This document shows positions 35,451-44,282 of a stretch of DNA of 64,000 bases, in pieces (positions within the stretch are counted from its first letter, which is position 1; every line of letters starts with the position of its first letter). Made by a program: the position numbers and the translations under genes. Location of the stretch: contig NZ_JADPRT010000002.1 of the NCBI RefSeq assembly GCF_015690355.1, positions 434,001-498,000 on the forward strand, given 5' to 3'. The notes below the pieces were generated by a model. The model was given only the letters and a program-made list of their open reading frames with translations. It made no database searches and was not told where the DNA came from. The stretch is from Streptacidiphilus fuscans (GTDB taxonomy: Bacteria > Actinomycetota > Actinomycetes > Streptomycetales > Streptomycetaceae).

Positions 35451-37403
35451 TCAGGAGACGTTCAGCGCGGTGTCGTCGATGACGAAGCTGGTGTTCGCCA
35501 CGCCGTCCTGGGTGCCCGTGAAGGTGATGGTCACGGACTGACCGGCGTAGGAGGAGAGGTCGAAGCTCTCCTGGGTGTAGCCGGTGTTGGCGTCCAGGTT
35601 GGAGAACGAGCCGACCGTGTTGCCGTTCACCGTGACGACGAAGGTGTCGTGCGCAGTGCCGTCGGTCTGCGTGGTGTCAATGTGCTGCCAGTAGCTCAGC
35701 GTCGCCTTGCAGCCGCTCGGGATCTTCACCGTCTGGGAGACGGTGTCGGTGTGAGCGGTGCCGTAGCCGTCGAGCCAGGCGTCCCAGCTACCGGAGTGGG
35801 CCGGCTCCTGGGAGGAGTTGTTCAGCACGCCCGCGGTCGTGGTCCACGGAGCGGCGGTGCCGGTCTCGAAGCCCGCGTTGCCGAGCAGCTGGGCCGAGGT
35901 GCAGCCGGTCGGGGCGGCGGCCACGGTCCAGGAGAAGGTGGCGGTGCCCTTGGCGCCGGTGCCATCGGTCACGGTGACCGTCACCGAGGAGGTGCCCGCG
36001 GCGGTCGGGGTGCCGGAGATCAGGCCGGTCGAGGAGTTGATCGACAGGCCGGCCGGGAGGCCGCTCGCCGCGTAGGTGAGGGTCTGACCGGTCGCCGAGT
36101 CCGACGCCTTGACCTGCAGCGAGGCGGCGGTGCCGACGGTGCCGTTCTGGCCGGCCGGGGTGGTCACCGTGACGGTGTCGCCACCGGTGCCGCCACCGTG
36201 GGTCAGGATCGTGTGCGAGATGGCGCAGGAGTTGGTGTCGTTCGACCAGCTGGCCTGCTCGGCGAAGGTGCCGGTGCCCATGGTGACGTTGGCGGCGCCG
36301 CCGGCGGTGCCGGGCTGCAGCCAGGCGCACTCGTCCGAGTTCTCCTGGCCGTTGTACGACGAACCGGAGACGTGGTTGGTCCAACCACCGGCCGGGTACG
36401 TGTCCGACATCATCTCGTGCCACTCGTGGCCGAGGGTCATCGTGTACCCGTCCAGCTCACCAGCGGACGCGCCGTTGATGAAGCCGACGCCGCAGTTCTG
36501 GCCGGCGTCCATGTTGTACGGCTGGTTGGAGAAGGCGATGTCGCCGTAGGGCGAGGTCGCCGCACCGCCGCTGAGGGTGGTGTCACCGTTCCAGTCGTGC
36601 CAGGCGCAGTAGCCGGTGTTCGGGTCCTGGTAGCCGTCCGGGTCGGTGCCGTGGGGCGACAGGACGACGTAGTACGCGTAACGGTTCGACGCGGCGGTGG
36701 TGTTACCGAAGTGGCCGGCGGCCTTGATGGCCTCCTGGGCCAGCTGGTTGCCGGTCGCGTTGCTCGGCTCGGCGGCCGAGTTGTCGTTCCAGACACCGGC
36801 GAGGACGCCGCCGCTCTGGTACGGGACGAAGTTGGCGTTGGTCGGGCAGCTGGTCGCGCCGTTGGTGACACTCGCGCCGTCGCACCACTGGGTCAGGTCG
36901 GCCGACCAGGTCTCGCCGCCGGTGCCGATGCCCTTGAACATCTCCTGGGCGACCGGGGCCGCGCCGTCGACGTCACCGGAGAAGGTGGCGTCGCCCTTGG
37001 AGTTGGTGCTCTGGGTGCCCCACTGGTTACCGTCGAAGATCAGGTAGACCTTGACGTGGCCGCTCATGACGCCGACACCGTCGGTGCCGCCGCCGTAGGA
37101 GAGCGTCTCCTGGCCGGTGGCCGCCGCCGTCGCCTGGTGCGCGAGACGGTTGCGCTGCTGGGCCTCGTACTGCTTGAGCCCGGCGGTCTTGCTCGCGTTC
37201 AGCGAGGAGCTGTACGGGTTGAACTCGTTGCTGAAGGTGGCGTTGCCGCCGACCATGGCCGCGTTGTGGTGGGCCTGGCCGGAGTCGTGGTGGCCACCGC
37301 TCGCTGCCAACGCCGGGGAGGCGGCGAAGGAGAGCCCTGCCGCAGCGAGGGAAAGCGAGGCTATGCCGGCGACAGCCGCGCCTCTGAAGCGGGTGTTGCG
37401 CAT
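35451..37403 (-). CDS. Secreted putative metallopeptidase with Ig-like and jelly-roll domains
   Basis: 650 aa. Signal peptide to about residue 33 (ASPALAAS). The main domain (about 80-420) contains TLGHEWHEMMSDTYPAGGW with a nearby DECAW, resembling secreted metallopeptidase-like/exordium-type domains; the canonical HExxH is not present (HEWHE), so activity is uncertain. A putative Ig domain (about 420-510; ASGLPAGLSINSSTGLISGT) and a C-terminal jelly-roll-like binding domain (about 515-650; LLGNAGFETG) follow. Start at 37403 is followed at once by the signal sequence. Confidence 0.72.
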   Translation of the reverse strand: MRNTRFRGAAVAGIASLSLAAAGLSFAASPALAASGGHHDSGQAHHNAAMVGGNATFSNEFNPYSSSLNASKTAGLKQYEAQQRNRLAHQATAAATGQETLSYGGGTDGVGVMSGHVKVYLIFDGNQWGTQSTNSKGDATFSGDVDGAAPVAQEMFKGIGTGGETWSADLTQWCDGASVTNGATSCPTNANFVPYQSGGVLAGVWNDNSAAEPSNATGNQLAQEAIKAAGHFGNTTAASNRYAYYVVLSPHGTDPDGYQDPNTGYCAWHDWNGDTTLSGGAATSPYGDIAFSNQPYNMDAGQNCGVGFINGASAGELDGYTMTLGHEWHEMMSDTYPAGGWTNHVSGSSYNGQENSDECAWLQPGTAGGAANVTMGTGTFAEQASWSNDTNSCAISHTILTHGGGTGGDTVTVTTPAGQNGTVGTAASLQVKASDSATGQTLTYAASGLPAGLSINSSTGLISGTPTAAGTSSVTVTVTDGTGAKGTATFSWTVAAAPTGCTSAQLLGNAGFETGTAAPWTTTAGVLNNSSQEPAHSGSWDAWLDGYGTAHTDTVSQTVKIPSGCKATLSYWQHIDTTQTDGTAHDTFVVTVNGNTVGSFSNLDANTGYTQESFDLSSYAGQSVTITFTGTQDGVANTSFVIDDTALNVS

Positions 37404-37790
37404 GTGGGGAGCGTTCCTCTCTCGTCGCGGACGCCGTGGAGACCGCGCGGGGGTGACCCGCACGCGCTCGGGGAGTGCGCCCGCTTGCCCTGGGAGAACC
37501 GAAGGCTTCAAACCAGCTCGCACACGCCAACTCGCGTGCAAACGACCCGAGTTGGCATACTGTCACCACTTGTTGTGGTGCTCTCCGCCTTCGTGGGGGA
37601 CAGCAAAGCAGGGTTGACGAATTTGGGTCAACAGGCGTCTCACAGGAAGAAATCACATGACGACTCACACCCGACCCACAGGTGAACAAACGGCGAGCTC
37701 AGCGCGCCACAACGCGCGTAGCCCGCCGCTCAGGGGTTTTTCGCCCCTCCCCTTGGGGGATTGTCGCTTCGTGCACGTCTGTGGCAGATA
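37404..37790. promoter_or_regulatory. 387-bp upstream region of the HEWHE secreted-protein gene
   Basis: Contains a perfect inverted repeat CACCAC-N5-GTGGTG (37564-37580) and TTGAC-N8-GTCAA (about 37615-37632), possible regulator sites for the leftward gene. A rightward open frame from 37657 has AGGAAG before its ATG but then runs antisense into the monooxygenase gene and has no recognisable protein character, so it is not called. Confidence 0.45.
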
Positions 37791-39113
37791 TCAAGGCTGG
37801 GATTGCACCGCATGCGCACGGGCCTTGTCCACAACGGACCGCTCGCTGACGGTGCCCGCCAACGGGCAAGCAGGCAGCGGGTACTCGGGCAGGTCGATCG
37901 CCTCGGCCTGTCGGGTGGTCAGCCGGTCGAAGAAGCCGCTCATCATCCGGCTGCAGAGCATCCGGTAGATCCGGTTGCGCTGCCGGAGCTTGCCCGCCGT
38001 GGCCGGTGCCAGGAACGGCCCGGCTCCCCTGCCCTGCTTCTGGCATCCCGTCACGTACGGACGCATCCGCTCCTCGTAACGCCGGAGCACCACCGCCAGT
38101 CCCGTCGCACTCTGCGAGCCCCGCCCTGCCGCGAGTTCCGCCGCCAACTCCCCTGCCAGGACGTACGCGCCGACCACCGCGAGACCGTTGCCGAAACCGC
38201 CGGGCGCGGGCGCCCAGGCCGCGTCGCCGAGCAGCACCACGCGTCCCTGCGACCAGCGGTCCATCACGATCTGGCTGATCGAGTCGAAGTAGAAGTCGGG
38301 CGCCGTCCCGACCGACCGCAGCACCGCAGGGACGGCCGACCAGGACGCGTCGGCGTAGCGCTCACGGACGATCTCCCGCTGCCCGGCCACGTCCCGGTAG
38401 TCGTGGCGGAGGCCCGGGGCGTGGAAGACCAGCATCGCGCCGTCCTCGCCCAGGGTGTTGGCCAGTCCGACCATCCGGCCGGGGTCGTTCCAGATCACCC
38501 CGGAGTCGCGCAGCCCGAGCGAGGCCGCCGGCCCGGTGGAGAAGTCGGTGGAGAAGGTGGCGACGAACCAGCCGGAGTCGCGACGGAAGCGGGACTCCTC
38601 GCCGAAGACCAGCCGCCGGGTGACCGAGTGCATCCCGTCCGCGCCGACGACCAGGTCGAAGTCCCGGGTGGGGCCGTGCTCGAACTCGACGGTGACGCCG
38701 TCCGCGTGCTCGGTCAGGGTGCGGACGGAGTCGCCGAAGACGTAGCGGGCGAACGGCAGGCTGGCCTCGTAGAGGGTTCGGGCCAAGTCGCCGCGGGTGA
38801 CTTCCAGTTCGCCGCTCATGAAGGAGGCCGGCAGCCGCAGCCGCTCGCTGCCGTCCGGGTGGAGCAGCACCTGGTCGCCCATTCCGGTGTCCAGGCCGCG
38901 CAGGGTTTCCAGGACGCCCATCCGCTCCAGCACCGTGCGGTGCACGGATCCCCGGTAGTCGACCGCGCCGCCGCCCTCGCGGAACGTCGCGGCGCGCTCG
39001 ACGACGGTGACGTCGTGGCCGCACCGGCCCAGCCAGAGGGCCAGGGCGGGCCCGGCGATGCTGGCGCCGGAGATCAGGACCCGGAGGGTCGGTGTGGTGG
39101 CGTGCTGCCGCAT
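37791..39113 (-). CDS. FAD-dependent monooxygenase (PHBH/TetX-like)
   Basis: 440 aa group A flavoprotein. FAD ADP-binding motif VLISGASIAGPALALWLGRCG (start of protein), the DG motif VVGADGMHSVTRR (about 155-167) and the GD motif VVLLGDAAWAPAPGGFGNGL (about 292-311). Typical members hydroxylate aromatics, polyketides or inactivate antibiotics using NAD(P)H and O2. No pathway genes adjoin it, so the substrate is unknown. It is convergently placed with nothing; its 3' side is the promoter region of the HEWHE gene. Confidence 0.88.
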   Translation of the reverse strand: MRQHATTPTLRVLISGASIAGPALALWLGRCGHDVTVVERAATFREGGGAVDYRGSVHRTVLERMGVLETLRGLDTGMGDQVLLHPDGSERLRLPASFMSGELEVTRGDLARTLYEASLPFARYVFGDSVRTLTEHADGVTVEFEHGPTRDFDLVVGADGMHSVTRRLVFGEESRFRRDSGWFVATFSTDFSTGPAASLGLRDSGVIWNDPGRMVGLANTLGEDGAMLVFHAPGLRHDYRDVAGQREIVRERYADASWSAVPAVLRSVGTAPDFYFDSISQIVMDRWSQGRVVLLGDAAWAPAPGGFGNGLAVVGAYVLAGELAAELAAGRGSQSATGLAVVLRRYEERMRPYVTGCQKQGRGAGPFLAPATAGKLRQRNRIYRMLCSRMMSGFFDRLTTRQAEAIDLPEYPLPACPLAGTVSERSVVDKARAHAVQSQP

Positions 39114-39267
39114 GGTGGTTCACCTCGTCCGTCGTGCGCGGTGTTCGGTCGCCGCGCTCACGGGAACGAGCGTCGCCCGCAACGCTGACCGCGCACTGAC
39201 CGCGCACGCACCGCGCGCGCACCGCCCACGCACCGCCGAGGGCACGTTGCAGTCACCGCAGGGGACC

Positions 39268-40869
39268 TCACTCCTCGACGTGGACCATCAGCGCCTCCTC
39301 GAAGTCCAGTTGGCGCACCAGCCGCCGCAGCGTCTCGTCGTCGATCCGTTCCTCCCCGCGCAGGCGGACCAGCGCGCGGCGCTCGGCGGCGAGCGTCTCC
39401 CGGGTCAGGCGGCGGTACGCGCTGTCCACCGACTCGCCGGTGGACTCGTGGACGGGCGCGCCCATCCGCTCCCAGACGGCGTTGCGCCTGCGGTCCAACA
39501 GGCGGCGCAGCCGTGCCTCCAGCGCCTCCGGGAGGCGGTTGCGCGGGTCCTCCAGCAGCTCGTCCAACCGTGCCTCCGCCACCGCGCTGGCGTCGTACTG
39601 GGCCTGGGCCTCGCGCAGCGTCTCGGTCTGCCGGTCACGCGGGGGCAGCGGGAGCCGCTGCACCAGCCACGGGAGGGTGAGCCCCTGCACCAGCAGCGTG
39701 CCGATGACCAGCGCGAAGACCAGGAAGAGCAGCAGATCCCGGTCCGGGAAAGGGGATCCGTCATGGGTCGTCTCGGGGATGGAGAAGGCCACCGCCAGCG
39801 AGACCACACCACGCATCCCCGCCCAGGCGACGATGAACGGGCGCGTCCAGGAGGGCCGTCCCTCCCGCTCCAGGATCCGCTTGCTGAGCAGGCCCGGCAG
39901 GTAGGTCGCGGGCCAGGACCAGACGAACCGCAGCCCGATCAGGGCGACCAGCAGCACCACCACCCAGACCGTCAGCTGCCCGGCCGACCAGCCGCCCAAC
40001 TGCCGTACCACGACCGGCAGCTGGAGCCCGATCAGGGCAAAGACGGAGGATTCCAGCAGGAACGAGACCATGCTCCAGACCGACTCCTCCTGGAGCCGCA
40101 CCGCGAAGTCCACGCAGTTCGCGTAGTGGCCGAGGTAGAGGCCGACCACCACGACGGCGATCACACCGGACGCGTCCAGCGCCTCCGCCGCCGCGTAGGC
40201 GGCGAAAGGGACCAGCAGCGAGAAGGTGTTGAGCAGCAGCGGGTCCCGGAGCCGGGTCCGCAGCCACTGCAACGGCAGCATCAGCACCAGCCCGACCGTC
40301 GTTCCGCCCAGCGCGGCCAACAGGAACTGCCCGAGCGCGCTGCCGAACGAGAACCCCTCCCCCACGGCCGCCGCGACCGCCACCCGATAGGCGGTGATCG
40401 CGGTCGCGTCGTTGACCAGGCTCTCGCCCTGGAGGATCGAGACCAGGTTGCCCGGCAGTCCGACCTTGCGGGCGATCGCCGTCGCCGCCACGGCGTCCGG
40501 CGGCGCGATCACCGCGCCGAACACGAACGCGGCGGCCAGCGGCAGCGACGGGATCAGCGCGTGCGCCACCAGGCCCATGGTCAGCGTGCAGAAGAGCACG
40601 TAGCCGATGGAGAGGAACAACACCGGACGCAGGTTCCGGCGCAGGCTGCGGAACGACGCGTCCTGCGCCGCCGAGTAGAGCAGCGGCGGCAGGACCAGCG
40701 GCAGCACGATGTCCGGGGCCAGCGTGTAGTCGGGCACCCCCGGCAGGTACGCGGCGCCGAGCCCGACGACGACCAGCAGCAGCGGCGCGGAGAGCCCGAA
40801 ACGGCGGGCCACGCCCGCCACGGCGGTACTGCCCGCGACCAGGACCAGCAGCGCGCTCGGTCCGCTCAC
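39268..40869 (-). CDS. CPA1-family Na+/H+ antiporter
   Basis: 533 aa. About 12 TM helices to residue 415, with the ion-binding region containing VLQGESLVNDATAITAY and AWAGMRGVVSLAVA, then a cytoplasmic Arg/Glu-rich C-terminal domain of about 115 aa likely used for regulation. Exchanges cytoplasmic Na+ (or K+) for protons. GTG at 40869 follows GAGTGAGGG; upstream codons back to 40941 lie in a GTGCGCACGGAACG direct repeat and are excluded. Confidence 0.9.
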   Translation of the reverse strand: MSGPSALLVLVAGSTAVAGVARRFGLSAPLLLVVVGLGAAYLPGVPDYTLAPDIVLPLVLPPLLYSAAQDASFRSLRRNLRPVLFLSIGYVLFCTLTMGLVAHALIPSLPLAAAFVFGAVIAPPDAVAATAIARKVGLPGNLVSILQGESLVNDATAITAYRVAVAAAVGEGFSFGSALGQFLLAALGGTTVGLVLMLPLQWLRTRLRDPLLLNTFSLLVPFAAYAAAEALDASGVIAVVVVGLYLGHYANCVDFAVRLQEESVWSMVSFLLESSVFALIGLQLPVVVRQLGGWSAGQLTVWVVVLLVALIGLRFVWSWPATYLPGLLSKRILEREGRPSWTRPFIVAWAGMRGVVSLAVAFSIPETTHDGSPFPDRDLLLFLVFALVIGTLLVQGLTLPWLVQRLPLPPRDRQTETLREAQAQYDASAVAEARLDELLEDPRNRLPEALEARLRRLLDRRRNAVWERMGAPVHESTGESVDSAYRRLTRETLAAERRALVRLRGEERIDDETLRRLVRQLDFEEALMVHVEE

Positions 40870-41027
40870 GACGCCCTCACTCCCGACCCTGTGCGCGGTG
40901 GGCGCGGTGCGCACGGAACGCACGCTGCGCACCGTGCGCACGGAACGGCGCGATGCCTGAATTGTCCCGTCGTCCTCATCGGCTCACAGAACCACACGGG
41001 AACCGCCCCCCGCCGTACCCTGAGGCC

Positions 41028-41297
41028 ATGTCCCCCGCACGCGCCTGTCCGCACCTCGCCGAACTGCCGGGCGAGGAGCCCGCGGAGCTCAGCGTCGGCT
41101 GCGAACACTGCCGCGACCTGGGCCAGCGGCCGGTCGCGCTGCGCAAGTGCCTGGAGTGCGGCCACATCGGCTGCTGCGACTCGACGCCGGGCCGCTGGGC
41201 CCGCCACCACCACGCGCAGACCGGGCATCCGGTGATGCGCAGTTTCGAACCGGGCGAGGGCTGGCGCTGGTGCTTCGAGGACCAGCGACTGGTATGA
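41028..41297 (+). CDS. UBP-type (ZnF-UBP) zinc-finger protein
   Basis: 89 aa composed only of a UBP-type zinc finger: Cys pairs in CEHC, CLECGHIGCCD and a His-rich W/ARHHHAQTGHPV segment. Bacterial proteins of this kind are stand-alone and of unknown function. Start ATG preceded by TGAGG. Divergent from the antiporter gene; 50 bp before the GNAT gene. Confidence 0.88.
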   Translation: MSPARACPHLAELPGEEPAELSVGCEHCRDLGQRPVALRKCLECGHIGCCDSTPGRWARHHHAQTGHPVMRSFEPGEGWRWCFEDQRLV

Positions 41298-41347
41298 ACG
41301 CCCCTTCGGCATTTCGAGCTTCGGGAACGGCGTTTTAGGCTTCAAGA

Positions 41348-41854
41348 ATGATCCGACCCGCAAGGCCCGACGACGTCGCCGAGATCCACGCCATGGTGCG
41401 GGAGCTCGCCGACTACGAGAAGTCACTGCCCGAGGCCAAGGCGACCGAGCAGCAGCTCCACGATGCCCTCTTCGCCGAGCACCCCGCCGTCTTCGCGCAC
41501 ATCGCGGAGGAGGTCCAGGAGGGAGCGGACGGACAGGACGGGGCCGTCCGCACGGTCGGCTTCGCGCTCTGGTTCCGCAACTACTCGACCTGGACCGGCG
41601 TCCACGGCGTCTACCTGGAGGACCTCTACGTCCGCCCGGAGTCGCGCGGCGGCGGTCACGGCAAGGGGTTGCTGGCCGAGCTGGCCCGGATCTGCGTCGA
41701 GCGCGGCTACGGTCGCCTGGAGTGGTCGGTCCTGGACTGGAACGAGCCCTCGCTGGCGTTCTACAAGGCGCTGGGCGCGGTGCGGATGGAGGAGTGGACG
41801 GTCCACCGACTCACCGGCACCGCACTGGAGTCCCTCGCGTCACAGGCGCGCTGA
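41348..41854 (+). CDS. GNAT family N-acetyltransferase (SSAT-like)
   Basis: 168 aa, one GNAT domain. Acetyl-CoA loop reads RPESRGGGHGKGLLAELA; LEDLYV, WSVLDWNEPSLAFYKALGA are as in diamine/thialysine acetyltransferases (SAT1/2 type). Likely acetylates a small amine; substrate not determined. Confidence 0.88.
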   Translation: MIRPARPDDVAEIHAMVRELADYEKSLPEAKATEQQLHDALFAEHPAVFAHIAEEVQEGADGQDGAVRTVGFALWFRNYSTWTGVHGVYLEDLYVRPESRGGGHGKGLLAELARICVERGYGRLEWSVLDWNEPSLAFYKALGAVRMEEWTVHRLTGTALESLASQAR

Positions 41855-42115
41855 GACACCGGCGTCCGGACCGTACGGATTTTCCCTCCCCGGGACAAGA
41901 TTCGGTCACCCCCATTGCCACGGTCCGTATATGGAGACCTACTATGAGTCACCACGGGGGTCGCGCTTCCGGGATGGGCGACACGACGCGCGGGATCGCG
42001 ATAGCGTCACCGGTCACGGGCCGGTGAGCCCGTCGCTCCCCGGCACGAGCCAGGCAGCAACGCCCGGCGAAGGCAACAGCACAGCTCCACCCAACAGCAC
42101 AGCACGGAGGTGAGG
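41855..42115. promoter_or_regulatory. Leader region of the anti-sigma/sigma operon
   Basis: 261 bp that includes TATATGG (about 41928) and the short open frame at 41944-42027. Several promoters, including stress and developmental ones, drive the sigH operon in S. coelicolor; I could not place a GTTT/GGGTA-type sigma-B-like promoter with confidence. Confidence 0.35.
41944..42027 (+). CDS. Possible 27-aa leader peptide of the sigma operon
   Basis: ATG with GGAG eight bases upstream opens a 27-codon frame (MSHHGGRASGMGDTTRGIAI...) ending in TGA, 88 bp before the anti-sigma gene. A well-placed ribosome binding site is the main argument. It may be a regulatory leader peptide or chance. Confidence 0.35.
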   Translation: MSHHGGRASGMGDTTRGIAIASPVTGR

Positions 42116-42529
42116 GTGTCCCAGATCGACGGCGAGCCCGACGCGCAGGACTTCGTCGAGGTCCGACTGCCCGCGGCGGGTGCCTACCTCTCGGTTCTGC
42201 GAACCGCGACAGCCGGTCTCGCGGCGCGGCTGGACTTCACGCTGGACGAGATCGAGGACCTGCGAATCGCGGTGGACGAGGCCTGCGCGATCCTGCTCCA
42301 GCAGGCCGTGCCGGGCTCGGTCCTCAGCTGCGTGTTCCGCCTGGTCGGCGACTCGCTCAGGGTGACCGTCTCGGCGCCGACGACCGACGGCCGCGCCCCC
42401 GAGCGCGACACCTTCGCCTGGACGGTGCTCTCCGCACTGGCCGGCGAGGTGGAGTCGACGGTCGAGCCGGACCGGACGGTGACCATCAGTTTGCACAAGA
42501 AGCGCGGTGCCGGCCCCGGCCAGCCATGA
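42116..42529 (+). CDS. RsbW-like anti-sigma factor
   Basis: 137-aa HATPase/GHKL domain (DEIEDLRIAVDEACAILLQQ is the ATP-binding helix). Members of this family bind and inhibit SigB/SigF-type sigma factors, and are released by anti-anti-sigma partners. The second of two in-frame GTG codons (42116) sits five bases after GGAGG and is preferred over 42110. The sigma gene begins 28 bp downstream, so the pair is one operon; homologous to the S. coelicolor sigH anti-sigma factor (UshX/PrsH). Confidence 0.88.
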   Translation: MSQIDGEPDAQDFVEVRLPAAGAYLSVLRTATAGLAARLDFTLDEIEDLRIAVDEACAILLQQAVPGSVLSCVFRLVGDSLRVTVSAPTTDGRAPERDTFAWTVLSALAGEVESTVEPDRTVTISLHKKRGAGPGQP

Positions 42530-42557
42530 CGCCAGGAAACGGGAGCGGGGGATCGCG

Positions 42558-43718
42558 GTGAGAGACCTGAACCACAAGCCCGGAGCCGACCGGGCCGTCG
42601 TGCCCGCGCAGGCGGACGCAGGCGACCAGCAGCAGACGGAGGCAAGGGTGTTCGCGGACGATCCCGAACGCGCCGACGCGGCGCGGGCGTTCGTGGCGGA
42701 GTCCGACGCGCCCGAGCAGATCACGGCGACGGACGGAACGACCGCCACGGCTGCGGCCACTGTGGCCGGGACGGACGAGACCGACGAGTTCGACCTCCCG
42801 GTCGAGGGCGACGCGGCCGACCTCGACGTCGACGCGGACGCGGACGCGGATGCAGAGGTCGAGGTCGAGGCCGACACGGACGGTGACGCCGACGGCGAGG
42901 CGGTCAAGCCCGCCGAGGCGTGGGGTCCGGGCGTCCGCGTGCCCGGACCGCAGCGGCACGGCGCGCCGGACCGCGAGGCCGCACGGGTGCTCTTCGTCCG
43001 CCTCGCCTCGCTGCCCGACGGCTCACCGGAGCGGGTGGAACTGCGGAACCAGCTGGTGCGGATGCACATCCCGCTGGTCGAGCACCTGGCCCGCCGTTTC
43101 CGCAACCGCGGCGAGCCGCTGGACGACCTGACCCAGGTCGCCACCATCGGCCTGATCAAGTCGGTGGACCGGTTCGACCCCGAGCGCGGCGTCGAGTTCT
43201 CCACCTACGCGACGCCGACCATCGTCGGCGAGATCAAGCGCCACTTCCGCGACAAGGGTTGGGCGGTCCGGGTCCCCCGCCGACTGCAGGAGCTGCGGCT
43301 GGCGCTGACCACGGCGACCAGCGAGCTGTCGCAGCGGCACGGGCGCTCCCCCACGGTCCACGAGCTGGCCGAGCACCTGGGCATCTCCGAGGAGGAGGTG
43401 CTGGAGGGCCTGGAGTCCGCCAACGCGTACAGCACGCTCTCGCTCGACGTACCCGACACCGACGACGAATCCCCCGCCGTCGCGGACACGTTGGGCGCGG
43501 AGGACGACGCGCTGGAGGGCGTGGAGTACCGCGAGTCGCTCAAGCCGCTGCTGGCTCAGTTGCCGCAGCGCGAGCAGCGGATCCTGGTGCTCCGGTTCTT
43601 CCGGAACATGACGCAGTCGCAGATCGCGTCGGAGGTCGGCATCTCGCAGATGCACGTCTCCCGGCTGTTGGCCCGCACGCTCGCCCAGCTCCGGGAGAAG
43701 CTCCTCATCGAGGAGTGA
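42558..43718 (+). CDS. sigH: SigB/SigF-type sigma factor with acidic N-terminal extension
   Basis: 386 aa, GTG start behind GGGGGAT. Region 2 (HIPLVEHLARRFRNRGEP to SVDRFDPERGVEFSTYA), region 3, and region 4 (LPQREQRILVLRFF to SQMHVSRLLARTL) are complete. The first about 130 residues are a low-complexity extension that includes a DVDADADADAEVEVEADTD-like acidic tract encoded by near-perfect 6-9 bp repeats. The S. coelicolor SigH has a comparable extension and is made as several N-terminal forms. Expected to direct osmotic-stress and developmental transcription. The longer frame back to 42507 is unlikely. Confidence 0.85.
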   Translation: MRDLNHKPGADRAVVPAQADAGDQQQTEARVFADDPERADAARAFVAESDAPEQITATDGTTATAAATVAGTDETDEFDLPVEGDAADLDVDADADADAEVEVEADTDGDADGEAVKPAEAWGPGVRVPGPQRHGAPDREAARVLFVRLASLPDGSPERVELRNQLVRMHIPLVEHLARRFRNRGEPLDDLTQVATIGLIKSVDRFDPERGVEFSTYATPTIVGEIKRHFRDKGWAVRVPRRLQELRLALTTATSELSQRHGRSPTVHELAEHLGISEEEVLEGLESANAYSTLSLDVPDTDDESPAVADTLGAEDDALEGVEYRESLKPLLAQLPQREQRILVLRFFRNMTQSQIASEVGISQMHVSRLLARTLAQLREKLLIEE

Positions 43719-43731
43719 GGTTCAGCTGTTC

Positions 43732-44157
43732 TCAGCGACCCGAGGGCCACAGCGCAGCGGTGGTCCTCGGGTGCAGCAGCAGCGCGACGCCGACCAGGCC
43801 GGCCACGCCGATGGCGATGCCGAGCGCGAGCTGGGCTCCGCCGTTCTGGACGGTGAACCAGGTCACCGCGAGGCAGAGCGTGTCGATCATGACGGCCGGG
43901 CTGCGGCCCCACTTCTGCAGCTTCAGCAGTGCGCGCCCCGCGGCGAGGGGCAGCAGCCCCATCAGCAGCAGGATGCTCCCGGCGTACTCGGCCATGCCGA
44001 CGCCGGTCTTGGCCGTGGCCGACAGCGGGCCGACCATGACGAAGATGCCGTAGGCAGCGATGACGACGCCCTGGGCAAGGGAGAAGCAGGCCCCGACGGT
44101 CAGCGTCCAGGGACGGACGACGGCGGGGCGGGCAGTCACAGTGGCATTCGCGGTCAC
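43732..44157 (-). CDS. Small integral membrane protein
   Basis: 141 aa with four predicted TM helices, GTG start. No recognised domain; conserved beside the sigma operon in streptomycetes as far as I recall. Convergent with the sigma gene (13-bp gap). Confidence 0.78.
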   Translation of the reverse strand: MTANATVTARPAVVRPWTLTVGACFSLAQGVVIAAYGIFVMVGPLSATAKTGVGMAEYAGSILLLMGLLPLAAGRALLKLQKWGRSPAVMIDTLCLAVTWFTVQNGGAQLALGIAIGVAGLVGVALLLHPRTTAALWPSGR

Positions 44158-44282
44158 CGCACCAGGCTACGCCGTGCCGCACGGGCGCCCTCTCGCCGGG
44201 CCGGTCAGTCGCACCTCAACGGCGCGGGGCTCTGCTGATGCGCGGCTCCGCCGCGTGGGCGTGCGAGACCTATAGGTAATGT

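Noticed and set aside
37657..37968. 103-codon frame with AGGAAG before its ATG
   Set aside because: Runs antisense through the 3' end of the monooxygenase gene, and the protein looks non-natural. Kept only as a remark in the promoter-region entry.
44205..44282. Additional hairpin-repeat copy at CAACGGCGCGGGGCTCTGC
   Set aside because: Shares only the short CGGCGCGGGG word; no right arm or loop conservation follows.
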